Assembly: GCA_006384855.1 (NCBI GenBank)
Contig: VCJN01000931.1
Coordinates: forward strand, 1-64,000
Direction: 5' to 3'
DNA: 64,000 nucleotides
DNA from: Tetraselmis striata
Taxonomy: Eukaryota; Chlorophyta; Chlorodendrophyceae; Chlorodendrales; Chlorodendraceae
Shown here: positions 1 through 12,220 of the stretch, one piece after another
Layout: each line of letters begins with the position of its first letter
How positions within the stretch are numbered: the first letter of the stretch is position 1
Notes under the pieces: generated by a model
Databases searched by the model: none
Told to the model about the DNA's origin: nothing
Seen by the model: only the letters and a program-made list of their open reading frames with translations
Program-made: the position numbers and the translations under genes

Positions 1-647
1 TGTTGCCGGGAATGTCACAAGACCCTTTAAACCCTGCAACAGCTGATGCTTCTGTCGCGGGGAGGAATGTGAGACGATGACCAAACCCTACATAACCTAA
101 TATACCTTTTAGCCCTTTTATACCTTAGCCCTTTTAGCCCTTTCAGACCTAGTATTACCGTGTATAAGTAATCTACAATCTTTAATATCAATGACCCCGA
201 TACAATAAATACTAGCATGACAAGTGACGCTTCCCATTGATTCACCTTCTGCTAGCAAACTCATAGACATGTCTCCCCCGAAGCACAACTCACTGGTAAT
301 CATTCTTGAACTCTCCTCAAACATTTCACGACTCAACCCAGAGAATCTCTCTAGTTTCCCTGAACCCTGATGCTGCCTCTCACACACCGTCTGCCCACAG
401 CTAAGGAGCAATATGTTATTGTTTACATCGGGGCGCGTTGTTTATGTAGCAGTATATGTACGACTTTTATCCGGCGCGCGCTCTTCGTAAAATATATTCG
501 CTACTCCGCCCGCGTATCGTGCTCTTGTTTTTTTTACATAAGTGCTTTAACATATGCGCACTACAAACAGAACTAAAAGCAACTATGAAAGGTTGCCAGC
601 AAAAGAGAGACATAAGCCTGAAACCAAGGTCAAGCAGGAGGCCATGG

Positions 648-695
648 AGCCAAGAACCAAGAGCCAAGAGCCAAGAGCCAAGAGCCAAGAGCAAA
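648..695. repeat. 7-bp GCCAAGA tandem repeat
   Basis: About six imperfect head-to-tail copies of GCCAAGA/GAGCCAA are visible by eye. It is a short minisatellite-like tract with no coding context. Confidence 0.85.
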
Positions 696-895
696 CAGCC
701 AAGGGACGCGGAGTCGCCGATCGTGCTCTTATTGATATTATTAAGGATTATTCTCTTCAGGACTCTTCAGCATCAGCATTCGTAGCGACTATCGCGCGCT
801 CTTATTCAGTAGTAATGTCTCCTACTCGTATCCTCGTACTCTCGCACCAGTACTCTTATGCTCGTAAACAGTGCAGACGACGGATAGTCCTCGAT

Positions 896-932
896 TGCCA
901 GTAGTCCTGCCCTGCCCGGGAGCGAAAAAAAA
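896..932 (+). repeat. SINE-like tail, copy 1 (short, diverged)
   Basis: The segment reads GCCAGT...CCTG...CCCGGGAGCG followed by eight A. It matches only the 3' end of the dispersed family seen in fuller form at 36374-36533 and 46990-47149. It is the most diverged of the five copies and could be chance similarity. Confidence 0.4.
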
Positions 933-1174
933 GTAACCGATTTAGCGATTACCGTACGGGTGCGTACCCTACAACAAATTGAGTGCGAGTACTCAGCATG
1001 GGCAGCATAGCACACTTCGGGGTCCCAAGACCGTGAGAAGCTCAGCACGGGATGACCCACATAAAGGCCAGGAGATGCAGGCGACTAGCACCTCAACTGC
1101 CTAGTCGAGCAGGACCGCCGTGCATTCCCCAGCCGGTCACCTGAAACGGTGCCAGCCTGCGACAGCAGTAGTAC

Positions 1175-3346
1175 TTGCCTACTCTCCACGGCCGCCCGGC
1201 AAATACAAAGAATATGCCTGTCGAGGGGCTAGATGGACTCACCCAGTTCGGGCTGATGGGCAAGATTTCGACCGGCTACAGCGGGCTCGACGTCCTGTTA
1301 TGCCTGTGCCTCCCCGCGCTGCTGCAGTGCGTCACACGGCTACTCAATGACCGGCTGTTCGTGGACGGGTTCAACTGGCGGGGTGTCTTGAGAGTGTCGG
1401 GGCGGAAGTGCGAGCGACGCGTACTGCACGAGAAGATGCACACGTGGTGGAGCAGCGACGGCTGCGACGGCGTGCACAACCACCTCCTGCAGCGGGCGAT
1501 CCTGTTCTACATCAACAGCCTGCAGAGCGTGACGCAACAATTCGAGGACGGCAACCTGCTCCTGCACGAGCCCGTCACCGGCGATGATGGACCATCTTTC
1601 TATGACGATTCGGACTATGGTGACAGGTAAATTTGACATTTCATATAATGGGGACTGTCCTTCTAAATCTTTTTGTATTAACACTGTATTTTAAAATACC
1701 TCTCCCTTTATGATATCAAATTCTTAGCAAACACTTCTCTATATGTTTTCATAATTTTTCTACTCTGTTCTGATTGCTTCGTTAATGTAGCGACTAGCGA
1801 ATACTGTGTATGAATCCATTTATTCGTAGGGATTAATAACGCCGACTACTCTAACATTTTTTGCATTTCGCGGTGCAGTGGAGACGGTGGCGGCGGCGAC
1901 GACGAGGAAATCTGCGACACGGCGAAGCGGCTGCAGTCGTACTCCGTCATCGCGTCGCCGCCGAAGAACCAATGGGTCACTATAAGCAAGCACTCAAACG
2001 GCGACCTCCTGGAGTTTATGCGTGATGAGAGCAAAGACGATAGTGGCGGCGATCGTAACTCTTCGCCCGCGAAGACGACCATCGAGTTTGTTATCCGGGC
2101 CAAGTCGCGCGGGGACCCGGAGCGTCTGGTGCAGGAGTTCGTGGACAGGGCGTTCGACTTCTATAAGGAGAAGGCCAGGAAGCGGGGCTCCAGCAAAGTC
2201 CGGTACCTCTACTCCCCCTACACGGCCGCGCGTAGTGGCCGGTCTACCGGGGAGGAGGCGGATAGCGGCGGGAGCGGCAGCGGTCTGCAGCTGTATAAGT
2301 GCTACCCGCTCAGCGAGGCGAAAACGTTCGACAACGGCTTCTTTCACCCCGACAAGCGCGCCATCATGTCGCTGATCGACCACTTCCGCAACGGCACCGG
2401 CAAGTTTGCGATCTCCGGCTACCCGCGAAAGCTGGGCTTACTGCTGCACGGGCCGCCCGGCACTGGGAAGACGTCCCTCATTAAGGCGTTGGCGCAGTAC
2501 ACAGGCCGCCACATCGTGTCGGTGCCACTCAATCGGGTGGAGACAAACCAGGAGCTGATGGACATCATGTTCGATCGCGAGTACCGGGTTGTCGGGCAGG
2601 ACCTGCCAGTGAAGCTCCCCTTTTCGAAGACCATATTTGTCATGGAGGACGTGGACGCCGCGTGCAACGTGGTGCAGCGCCGCGACGACGCTGACAAGGG
2701 CGGCGGCGCCAGAGGCAGCCCCTGCAGCGGCAGCGCTACTTCTCTCAGCTGCGAGGGCATCCCCACTGTCGAGAAGAAGGGGTCGTCCCTGATGAAGGGA
2801 TGGGAACTGGAGAAGGACAAGCTCAACCTTGCAGGCCTGCTCAACGTGCTCGACGGCGTGCTGGACTGCCCCGACCGCATTGTCGTGATGACCACCAACC
2901 ACCCGGAGAAGCTGGACCCCGCGCTCATCCGGCCCGGGCGTGTCAACAAGAAGGTGTACATGGGCTACCTGCAGCCGGAGCAGGCGCTGCAGATGGTGGC
3001 GCACTATTTCGGGGAGGTGTCCGCCGACCAGGAGACGGTGCTGCGGCGCGTCATATCCAGCGGTGAGACGACACCCGCTACTCTCGAGATGCTATGCGGC
3101 GAGCACGACACCGTAGCTGAGCTCTGTACAGCGATGCAGTGTCCCGACGATGACAACGCCCGTGGTGGGAGCGCGCTAGAGGGCCATGCCACTACCTCGC
3201 CATACGCGAATATCAATACACTCGTAGGCTCGTCGCTTCTCAACGCGGCCAAGGGGCCGCTGCCCCAGGTCGTGCCCACTCGAGCGTTCTCGTCCCCAAT
3301 ACTAGACTGCGGCATTGCTAGAAATCGCGCGGCGCCTGCGTCCTGA
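1175..3346 (+). CDS. BCS1-like AAA+ ATPase
   Basis: Exons are 1175-1626 and 1879-3346, joined by a 252-bp phase-2 GT-AG intron; the product is about 639 residues. The AAA core is clear: Walker A GPPGTGKT near residue 342, Walker B IFVMEDVDA near 405, and sensor/arginine-finger region TTNHPEKLDPALIRPGR near 490. Residues about 25-60 contain a hydrophobic segment (LLCLCLPALLQC), as expected for the N-terminal membrane helix of BCS1-type ATPases; these act on folded substrates at the mitochondrial inner membrane, but the family also has many uncharacterised members in algae. Start is ATG 1175 or the in-frame ATG 1214. A roughly 40-residue low-complexity insert lies between Walker B and the sensor. 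It converges with the gene ending at 4008. Family membership is firm; a role in Rieske-protein assembly is not established. Confidence 0.82.
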
Positions 3347-4007
3347 CAACGCTGCTTATGTACCTACTCATGATCGTAATTTCATCCCGTATGCACTACC
3401 TTCCTTTAATTCATTTACGATGATGCACAGAGCAAGTGCCTCATCGCCTGAAGTGTCCCCATCCGGTGATGACCGAGCCCCTCCATCCCCGGTCCTCGTG
3501 TACCCTATTATGCACTGTCTATGTGATAAACTCCTGTGGCCACCCACACATACTCACATGATGTCCCCGGCAGAGAACTCTCATGCTAGTCGGAGAACAA
3601 AGCTTAATGAGTACTATACATAACGGGCGCCGTACAATCTGAGGAAGGCATGGTACCAACCTCGTATCGCATTGCCACCACGCATGGACGTGTGATACGC
3701 ACCGCAGTGATGAAGGGGCACTGGTACGAGGTTATTTGGAACCCAGAGTGCCTTCGCCTAACGTGGCAAAGGCATGCCGCACCCAATTGAAAGGAGGGTT
3801 CAGCTCCAGGGATGGAAGGAATATTACAGGCGCTAGACACTCTATGGACATTTGCACGACTTGAATCTGAAAAATACGAACGTGCAGATTGCTCTGTTAT
3901 TTGCAGGGCAGTGGGCGCACGGGTTGAACTGCTGGGGAACGCAGCAAACGACGCAGCCGGGTCCAGGCGGCAGCCCGCCCGTCGCTCAAGACAGCGAGCA
4001 GGAAGGC
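3347..4007. other. Convergent intergenic region
   Basis: This lies between the 3' ends of the AAA ATPase gene (+) and the TSNAXIP1-like gene (-). It should hold both 3' UTRs. I see no further gene, structured RNA or repeat. Confidence 0.6.
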
Positions 4008-7000
4008 CTACGCGAGGTCGGGCTGCGCGCCCGCACTGGAGGCGCCGCGGTCCGCCTTGCCGTCCCGCAGCTCGGTGCACCACGCGAGCGCTCCCTCGCC
4101 GTCCCACAGCTTGGCGGGCCGCACCAGCATGCCGCGCAGCCGGGCCAGAAACACAGCGCTGTCGACCCGGCCGCCGCCTGCTTGCACGGCACCGGCACAT
4201 GGCGGCAGTCAGAAAATGGACATGCACAGCCAGCCGCACATGGTCGTGGGTGCCCACCTATGGGCAACAGTGTAATTCATTCCAAGAAAACACTTTAGAG
4301 AATATGCCTGTCCCTTCCCCACTAATAAACATCACACACAATAATACATCACAGTATAACGGAAGGAAGTAAGTAGTACGAATCCCCCGCCCCCCCCCCC
4401 CCCCCTCTCCAAGAGGAAAAAACAAATCACAAAAGATAAAACTTTTCAATTTGAATTCATCATAGGCGCGCTTCCATCTGTACTTGTACGTCCAAAGCCT
4501 CAGGGGATACACTTCGCAACCACTGCTTGTTATAGGTTATATAAGGAGGGTGAAGAGCGGAGAGGCAAGCGGTCGGTGGTAGTGGGCGCAGCCATCACCT
4601 GTTGCCACAGCGTCGGCCAGGTCGCCAAATGCCAGGCCCGCCCCGGCCGCGAGCAGGTTGGAGACGTCGCTGGGGGAGAAGCGGTCCACCGTGGCGAGCG
4701 CGCCCTGCAGCCCGCCGGGGCCCATCTCCACCTGAACGGCAGCGCTCCAGGTGATCAGAGCGGGGTTGCTTGGGACGCGCAGCGGTGCGTGCTTCCGCGC
4801 GACGATGACAGAAACTACCGAGGCCCGCGTTCCACTAGCACCCCCGGCTAGCATCAGGGTGACCAGTGTTTCCCCGCATCCGAGTACTTCTGTCATACGC
4901 CGCCACACGCGCTGCTCGGTGGCCGATCCCCATGGACAGATTCTGGCAAGGCGGTCAGGTATTTCTAGCCAGTGAGTAAGGGTTCATCATCGCTACAGTA
5001 ATTCCTACGACAGATGATGGAGTGGTACAAACAAATATACACGTTATGGATTAATATGTAACGACGGGAAAACGATATAATGAAAGAAAGCGCCACGACT
5101 TTGGCATATTACATATGAGATACGGAAAACGCAATGCAGAAGCATTGCCGATTACTTCGGATCAGTCAAAATCTCATGTGGACATTGACGTTGATACTAC
5201 AAAGTAAACAAATAAATGTATGTATATAAGTATATAATATAAATATATATATATAAATATATATAAATATGCACACACATTACATATAATGCGGAGAAGT
5301 CAAAGTGGCACTTGCAGCTGATGAAACTGCAAGATACATATCCCTCGGCCCGAGGCAGCCAAGATGTGGCAGGGCCATTGCCTCCCCTCCCCCTGCCAAC
5401 GAGTTGGCAATGGCCCCGCCGGCACCTGATGCTGCGCGCGGTCCTCCCCGGGCGGCCCCATCCCCTTGGGCGTGAGCGTCTTGACGGCCGCCTGCACTTG
5501 CGAGCAGTACGCGGAGACCTCCTGGATGTACTGCAGCTGCAGGGCGCGCAGGAAGTGGCTGCCGCTGCCGCCGGCGTCTGCGCGTGTCGGGCAGCGACGC
5601 GTACCGTGTCAGAGCGCCAGGTCAGCGCCAGATCAGCGCGGCAGGCAGGCGCAGGCAGGCGCAGGTCAGTAGGTCATCAGGGTCCACCAGCAACAGTCGC
5701 GGCGGCGCTACTCACCCAGAAGCTGCGCCACCTTCATGCGGTCGTCCCCGTCCTCTGCCGTGTGCTGGCAGTCCTTGTCCGCTGCCTCGAGCAGCTGCTT
5801 CACCTGCGACACGTGACGGCGGCGATGAGACTCGCGGCGTTCCGTAACATTGGATTGCATATACTATTGTGTATTGCGAGACTAGTGTCAACTGTTTTGC
5901 ACCATCGGCTCGGTGACCCCGCGCCACATTCTCTAGTATTTTGATCGAGTTCCGGGCAAATATAGCTTTGCCTGGTTCCACGAGAGAGAGCCAAGGTGGT
6001 ACTGTATAGTGAACCCAAAGCGTGTTTACGGTTCAGCGGATACACACGACACTGAATGTGTACGCACGAAACGCAAGGGGCAGGCGCACCTTGTCCGGCT
6101 GCTTGGTGGGGAAGAAGTTCTCGATGGCGGCCTCCAGGTCCTCCCGGAGCACCAGGTCTGCAGCACGGCAGGCACGTCAGCCACACGGGCCCGGTGCTTC
6201 GTGTTCAGAGACAGCGGGGATTGTCTGGGCCAAGGCCTGTAATTTAGCGTGGCCGTGTTTGGCAAATGGAGTCGCGGAGGGGCCTTGGGTCACACCTGTT
6301 GCCTCCTCAGTGAGCTCAAACGTTCCGCGACCGCGACCAAGACCCGCCAGCATGCGCAGCAGCTTGGCCACCCCCGCCACGCAGCCATGCATGTCCATCA
6401 CCGCAGCCTCGCCCACACGGCCGGCCAACACCTGCCGGGCAACAACAGGCGGGCCGGGTGGGTCAGCGCACGCGCGCAGCCATCCTTTTGGGCTGAGCCC
6501 AGTCACGCCTAGTACTCCGTCGGGCACCTGCTGATGCCGGGGGCAACGCTGTGGCCAATTGGAAACGCGACATTTAAATTGTGTGTTCCGATAATACCGG
6601 TTATGTCTGCGTGATAAACCGGCTGCGTGTTCGTATGTATACCTGTAAACATAATAGGAGTTTGCACATAATGAAAGTGACCCCCCCCCCCCCCCCCCCC
6701 AACCAATCATAGAAGCGAATGAAAATGATGTAATAGTCGAAACATAGGACATGACAGCGGACAGCTCGGCGCAATGTTGCATAACAATTAATTACTGTTT
6801 GGACCCGCAGAGGCAATTCAGTGGCACAGTAAGCTAGATGTGTGGCAAATTATAAATACATTGTTGAAATAAAAGGAATGAACGGCTTGCGCAGGGGCTG
6901 CACAGGGCACAGCAGCGGTGGCAGTGGCCACTTCTCCCTGGCCCTGTCCTTGCGCGTCACATGGGGAGGGGGGGGAGCTGCCAGTGACACATGCAGAGCG

Positions 7001-10000
7001 CGCTCACCTCCAGGAAAAGCGCAATCTGTGGGCTTGTGGCCGCGTGGTTGGTGCAGGACACAAGCAGCCTGTATGCCGCGTGCGCAATGCGGTCCATGTC
7101 GGGCTCGCCCGCCACACGGCGCGCCCAGTGGAACATGAAGTCACCCACGTGGTGCAGGCGGCCGGTGGCGGCGTCATTGTCGCGCTTGGCAGCCCACAGC
7201 GCGGCGACCTGCGCCTCCGCTTCGGCAACCGGCATCTCCGGGAAGGACATGCGCCCCTCGTAGCGCAAAAAGCGAGGGATCTGGTTGGGAGGAATAAGAG
7301 CAGCCAGGAGGTGTTAGCCTCATTAGCATCCTGGCGAGTATGCATATCATAACAATGAGAACTTCGTTGATATTGGCAAATGTATCGGCAATTAACGGTC
7401 TATACTTGCACCAATATGTACCAGTCTCAAGCAACGGATGGGCCACCGTGTATGTGGCTCCACAGAGAGGAAACAAAACGGGGCACCGCGGGGCCGTCGT
7501 GGCCGCATGGGAAAGCGGCCCCACCTCTGCGCCGAGCCCGAAGGCGGTGATGCTGATGACGGGCGGCGCGGCAGGGTCCTCCAGCGCGCGGTCGATGCCC
7601 TGCCAATTGAGCGCGATCATGGGCGGCTCCGGTGTGAGCAGCGCCAGTGCGTTCTCCGCGGTGGTTTGCGCATCGCTCAGCTGCGCCATTGCCTCTGTCA
7701 GCGCCTCCGCTTCCTGAAGGACGAGAAGGGAGTAAAAAGCAAGCGCGAAAAGGTATTAGAGGGGGGATTTTAGTGGTTGATAGTCAACATTTCGATAATC
7801 GCATATCCCCAAACACAAACGGCGGGTGCCTATGTCTAGGCAACAGCATGGCACCGAAACAGGCGACCCGAGACTGGCTGCTTGAACCTGTGGGACAGCT
7901 GTTTGCCACAATGGGATGCTAACAGCTGCTGAGATTCAGGATCGCCGTGGAGAGAGGGGGCAGCCCTACCTTCTTGCTGGGCCCAGCGTCGGCATCCTCT
8001 CGCCGCAGGCGCCGCACCATGCGCTTGATCATGTCCTTGGAGCTCGTGCCCGGCGGGGGCTCGCCCTCGCCAAAGGGGTCCAGAACCTTCCAGTTGACGC
8101 GCGGCGTCATCACCTCCTTGATGCGCTCCAGCCGCAGCTCATCCGCGCGCTCCTGCAGCCGGCGGCGACCGAAAAGTCAACGCCATGCGACAGCCCACAG
8201 CGGCGACAATGGCATGGAGGGCATCTGGTTGGGCTTCAGGCAACAGCAACCAATCGCACCTTGTACTTCTCCACATCCTCTGTGAGCTCCGCAATCCTCT
8301 TTTCTGCAGTCTGTGTACATATATCGTGATGACAGTGAGGATTGGCAGCCAGTGCATTACAGAAAATGGCAACAGAGAGGAGCGGGTTGGAAAAAGGGGG
8401 GGGGGGGGGGGTTGAACGCACCATCAAAGTCGTCGCGGGTACCAGCTTGGCCTTCTGCGCCTCCACCTCCTGCACGCGAGCCTCCGCGTCCGCCACCTGC
8501 CGCTTCATGTGTTGCATGCGCAGCCGCAGCGCGTTTTCCTGGTCCTCTGCCTCCTCCCGGGCGGACGTGCTGTCCGCCTCCAGCCGCCTGTGGTCATCCC
8601 GCAGCCGCAGCAGATCCTGCACCAAAGAGAGGTGGGTAGAGGAAACACCCGCCCCATAGCTGCTCAGCATCCGCTCAGTGCACCCGCCCAGTCTCCCAGT
8701 CTCCCAGGCTTCATCTGCTGCGCCGCGGATGCGCGATACCTGCATGTCACCGCTTCGTGGAGTCGCGGAGAATATACCATCAGACTACTTCCTATAACAT
8801 TTCATTTGGTTCTTTATGTTAAAAAAAGGAACTGCTTTGGGGCGTGGAGGCGGAGTGTGCGTTGTATCCCCGTGGCATGGTGTAATGATTTAGAGATTGA
8901 CGTTCTCTGTCCTTCCCAAGGGCGCATATTAAAGTGGCAACATACATCGAATCCAAAGCGAGGATATGGTAATGATAATAATTAATTTCTAGACACTTCT
9001 CACAGGCAGAGTGCGCCACCACGCGATAGATTGAACCAATCAACGGCATTGCCAGTTCAGGGTTTTTGTGTGTGTTGAGGTCATGCATGAGCAGAAGGGG
9101 TGGGGGCGCCCGGGAAAGGGGGGGGAGGCACTCAGGGGCGGGAGAGGGGCAGAGAGGGGCAGAAAGCCGCTGACCTTGCGCGCCCGCTTCAGCTCCTCCT
9201 TGGCGCCGGTGGACTCCATCTGCATGTCTCGCTCCCTCTCCTGCAGAGCCTCCACCTGCAAGAGGGGCTCACTATCAGCCTCTTTGCAGCAACCTTTCAC
9301 AGCCGAAAGCAGGTAAGAGCAGCTTTGGGGTGGGCGGGGGGAGGCGCACCTCAGCACGAAGCGTGGCGTTGGCTTCCTCCGACTCGGCCACCTTTTCTTG
9401 CAGCATGGCCAGGTGCCCCTCGACCTTTACCATTGCGCTCTGTGCAGCAGTAGAGGCAGGAAGGGGGGGTTGAGGTGCACAGAAGGTTAGGGGTCAACGA
9501 TGCATCCATATCATGGCATATGGCCCGGCTGTGCGTGCATTACATAGAGGATTCACTTTCGACCGACCCGCTGTTCAGGCAACATAGTGGTACATCCTTT
9601 ATACAAGGATAAGTGCCAACTATCCTGGCGGCAGCGTTTCAGATGCTTATCCACTATCTGAGGAGATGCAGCCACCGATCTCCAACTTGTCTTGCGGAAT
9701 TATGGCGTATACTTGAAGACTGCAACAAAGCTGTTGCCTACACGGGGCAATCCGTCACTGGGCTGCGACACAGCAAAGGCCGTCATGGAGTGTTGACTGT
9801 TGCCAGTCATGTCCCGGGGATGAGAGAAGGTTCTGCGCGCCGGCTGATTGGGATCCGGTACGCACGCGGCTGTTTGCGGCATTCGAGTTTAGCGTGGGGA
9901 TTGCCGCACAAGCGCGGTCAAAGCTGAATCATTCTGTTTATTCTGTATACAAGCGCGTATTACCCGCATGGCCATGAGCGGACTGGCTGTGCGTGAAGCG

Positions 10001-11478
10001 TCAGCCTTGTCGGCCAGCAGATGCACGTGAGCGGAATAGCGCATGATATAGGAGATGTGCTATAGGGCGGGGCGGAGCTGGCGGCGGGGCGGACCTGGTG
10101 CTCCATGAGCGCCGCAGTGAAGCGCTCCCGGTCCGCCAGCAGCTGCTTTTTCTCCGCCTCCAGGCGCTCCGCCACCACAAACCATGGGATCTGGTCAAAC
10201 GCCAGGTTACCACCCTCCGAGCTGTAGTACTCGCTGTAGATAGAAAGCGCCTGCCAGCCAGGGCCAACCCGGGGCACAGCATCACTCTCGTGTCAGACGG
10301 ATGGAGGCGGGGCTACAGGCGGGCAGGTGGCTGCTCGCTGGGCGACTTCACAGCTCCACATGCGGCGCGGCGGCCCTCACCAGCTCCTCCTTGATGCGGC
10401 GCAGCGTGTGCTCAAAGGGGCCGACGAAGGCGCAGAGCTCGTTCAGGAGCTGTTGCGCGAGAAAAGAGTGCGGAGGGGGGGGGGGGGGGGGGGGGCGGGG
10501 GGGTTCAGTTAGTGGCGGAGATGACGCACGATGCATCATGACACATGCTGCATGCTGCCAGTGGTCAGATCCCGGGCGAGCCATGCCCTGTGGCGCCACG
10601 CGCAATGCCATGTCACCACCCGGGGGGGCGGCATGTCGGCGCGTCCAGCAAAGCATGGAGAGGGCAGGGAGATGGCCCCCCACCTGGAGGCAGCAGGCAG
10701 CGCGGAAGCGGTCGGGCGCGCCCTCCGTGCGCGCGTGCGCAGGCGTGATGTCGTTGCACTTGTCTAGCGCCTCCTGCAGCTTGATGTCCGCATAGACAGC
10801 GAGGGAGCGGAAGCGCTCCGTGGTGCTGGCGTCCGCCATCACCTCGCTCGCCTGCGCGTCCCAGTTGCGCGTCTTCACGGGCGGGTTGAAGCTCTCGTCC
10901 GGCTCGAACTTGAGCTGCGCGGGCGAGGAGCGCGTCCCGTCGCCGCGGCCCCGCAAGCTGCCCTTCCTGCGCAGCCCCAGCCACACCACAGGGCGCTCAG
11001 GCAGTGGAGCAGCGCAGAAGCTATGCGCCTGAGCTGCCGCCAAGCCTGCCCCCCCTCCACATGACCCTGAGCAACTCACTGCACGCCGCACCACCCCTCC
11101 TGGTTCGCCATCCAGCGCCAGCTTGCAGAGCGTGAGTATATAGTTATACATGCCATCAACAGTAACGCCTGGACATACACACCGGCCGTATGATGGCCTG
11201 CACCATCCGAGAATGCACCCATGCATGTCTCCGCAGATGTGCTATCTGCACTACGTCATGCGTGCGCCTCCGCGCTTTTGTTTGGACAGCGCCAGACGGC
11301 GGCATGCATCGTCTGGGGGCACTGGTGGTGGGGCGTATTGTCAAGAGGCGCGGGGTGGCTCTGACCTGCTGGGGCTCCCGCTGAACTCATCGGAGGCGGT
11401 CAGCGTGGGCGCCAGCCGGCTGCGCGCCTCGCGCCCCTCCTCCCCGCCGTACGGCTTCAGCGCGGGCAGCTTGAACAT
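4008..11478 (-). CDS. Coiled-coil protein, TSNAXIP1-like (putative ciliary)
   Basis: Eighteen exons read in frame with matching phases: 11478-11366, 10966-10684, 10449-10381, 10250-10095, 10059-9964, 9439-9350, 9255-9175, 8616-8422, 8310-8260, 8152-7970, 7713-7525, 7280-7008, 6431-6296, 6157-6090, 5803-5716, 5577-5426, 4731-4599 and 4177-4008. The product is about 841 residues. It starts MFKLPALKPYGG and ends at a TAG. The N-terminal third (LLNELCAFVGPFEHTLRRIKEEL and following) resembles the TSNAXIP1_N helical region. Residues about 240-400 are a long Glu/Arg/Ala-rich coiled coil. A later block (IPRFLRYEGR...) resembles the C-terminal region of TSNAXIP1-type proteins. Such proteins are linked to cilia and sperm in animals, which would imply a flagellum here. 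The exon structure is strong; the family name is my recollection of motif patterns. One intron (10094-10060) would be only 35 nt. Confidence 0.7.
6679..6700. repeat. Poly(C) run inside an intron
   Basis: An uninterrupted run of about 22 C lies on the plus strand in the intron between exons 7280-7008 and 6431-6296 of the coiled-coil gene. It is G-rich in the transcript, the opposite of most homopolymers in this window. Confidence 0.9.
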
Positions 11479-11814
11479 GCTGCCGGGGGGCGCCTGCGCG
11501 CGCCGCCCGCCTCACCACCTCCACGCCCCGCACACCTTCTACCCTTGATTCGGGGGCGCTGCTGCAGCTGGATGTTGTACCTCCTGCACCTAGCACGCGG
11601 GGGCCGACCACGCGGGTGCTGCTGATTATCAGGCGCCGCCCGCTGAGAAATCCCCCCCTCCCCCCCCCCCCCCCCCCCCCCGGCCCCCACCGGTCGCCGA
11701 GCGCCCTCTTGCTTGAACCGGTACTACGAATCAGTGATTCATCGAGGGTAGTCCAATCTAGCATAGCTCTCACAAGAAATCAGCTGCCCGGCAGGGCGCC
11801 CCCTCTGCGGCATG

Positions 11815-11849
<35 letters not shown>

Positions 11850-12220
11850 TCCAGTTGGGCTCCAGTCAGCAGTACTACTCAAAGTACTGCTTAGACTGTG
11901 TGAGGTTCGCCGCCTGCAGCACTCACCTCGTCAGATGCGCTAAAACGCAGGGTCGCCACTTGTGTCCTGGGCTACGTCCCGCTGCGACGACCTGGTAGTT
12001 CTGTCTGTCTGTGACCCTCGCACCGTCCGATGCGCCTGTGCGGCGTCTATTGGCTAGGGCTAGTGGCTGCGCTGAGATGCGCGACATGCTACCACCATGC
12101 CTGCTGCAGTTCGGCGCATGCCAACCTGACGCCTGCTGCAATATTTAGCGCTTTCCTCCCCCAGTACTTTGCGTGCATTCTCCGGACGCTCTCCCTGTAA
12201 CCAAAAAGTTCAATATTTAG
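11479..12220. other. Intergenic region with long C runs
   Basis: This lies upstream of the coiled-coil gene start (promoter/5' UTR side) and upstream of the RT ORF. It contains two C homopolymers, about 11661-11680 and 11817-11838. No coding segment is recognised. A 14-nt sequence at 11880-11893 recurs exactly at 15958-15971 on the other side of the RT ORF. Confidence 0.55.

Larger units (their letters stand above)
1..1174. other. No gene recognised; AT-richer flank
   Basis: I see no coding region with recognisable motifs here. The stretch holds short pyrimidine-rich repeats around 95-150, a 7-bp tandem repeat at about 648-695 and a SINE-like A-tail at about 896-932. It may include the promoter and 5' UTR of the ATPase gene that follows. 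Confidence 0.5.

Noticed and set aside
60-150. Telomere-like AAAGGGCT/TTTAGCCC repeats at the window start, and TTTAGGG-like motifs at 43488-43575
   Set aside because: Units are irregular in length and sequence and not in a tandem array; the second site lies inside an A2M intron.
3604-4257. 217-residue minus-strand frame
   Set aside because: It overlaps the last exon of the coiled-coil gene in a different frame; Arg/Ala-rich shadow.
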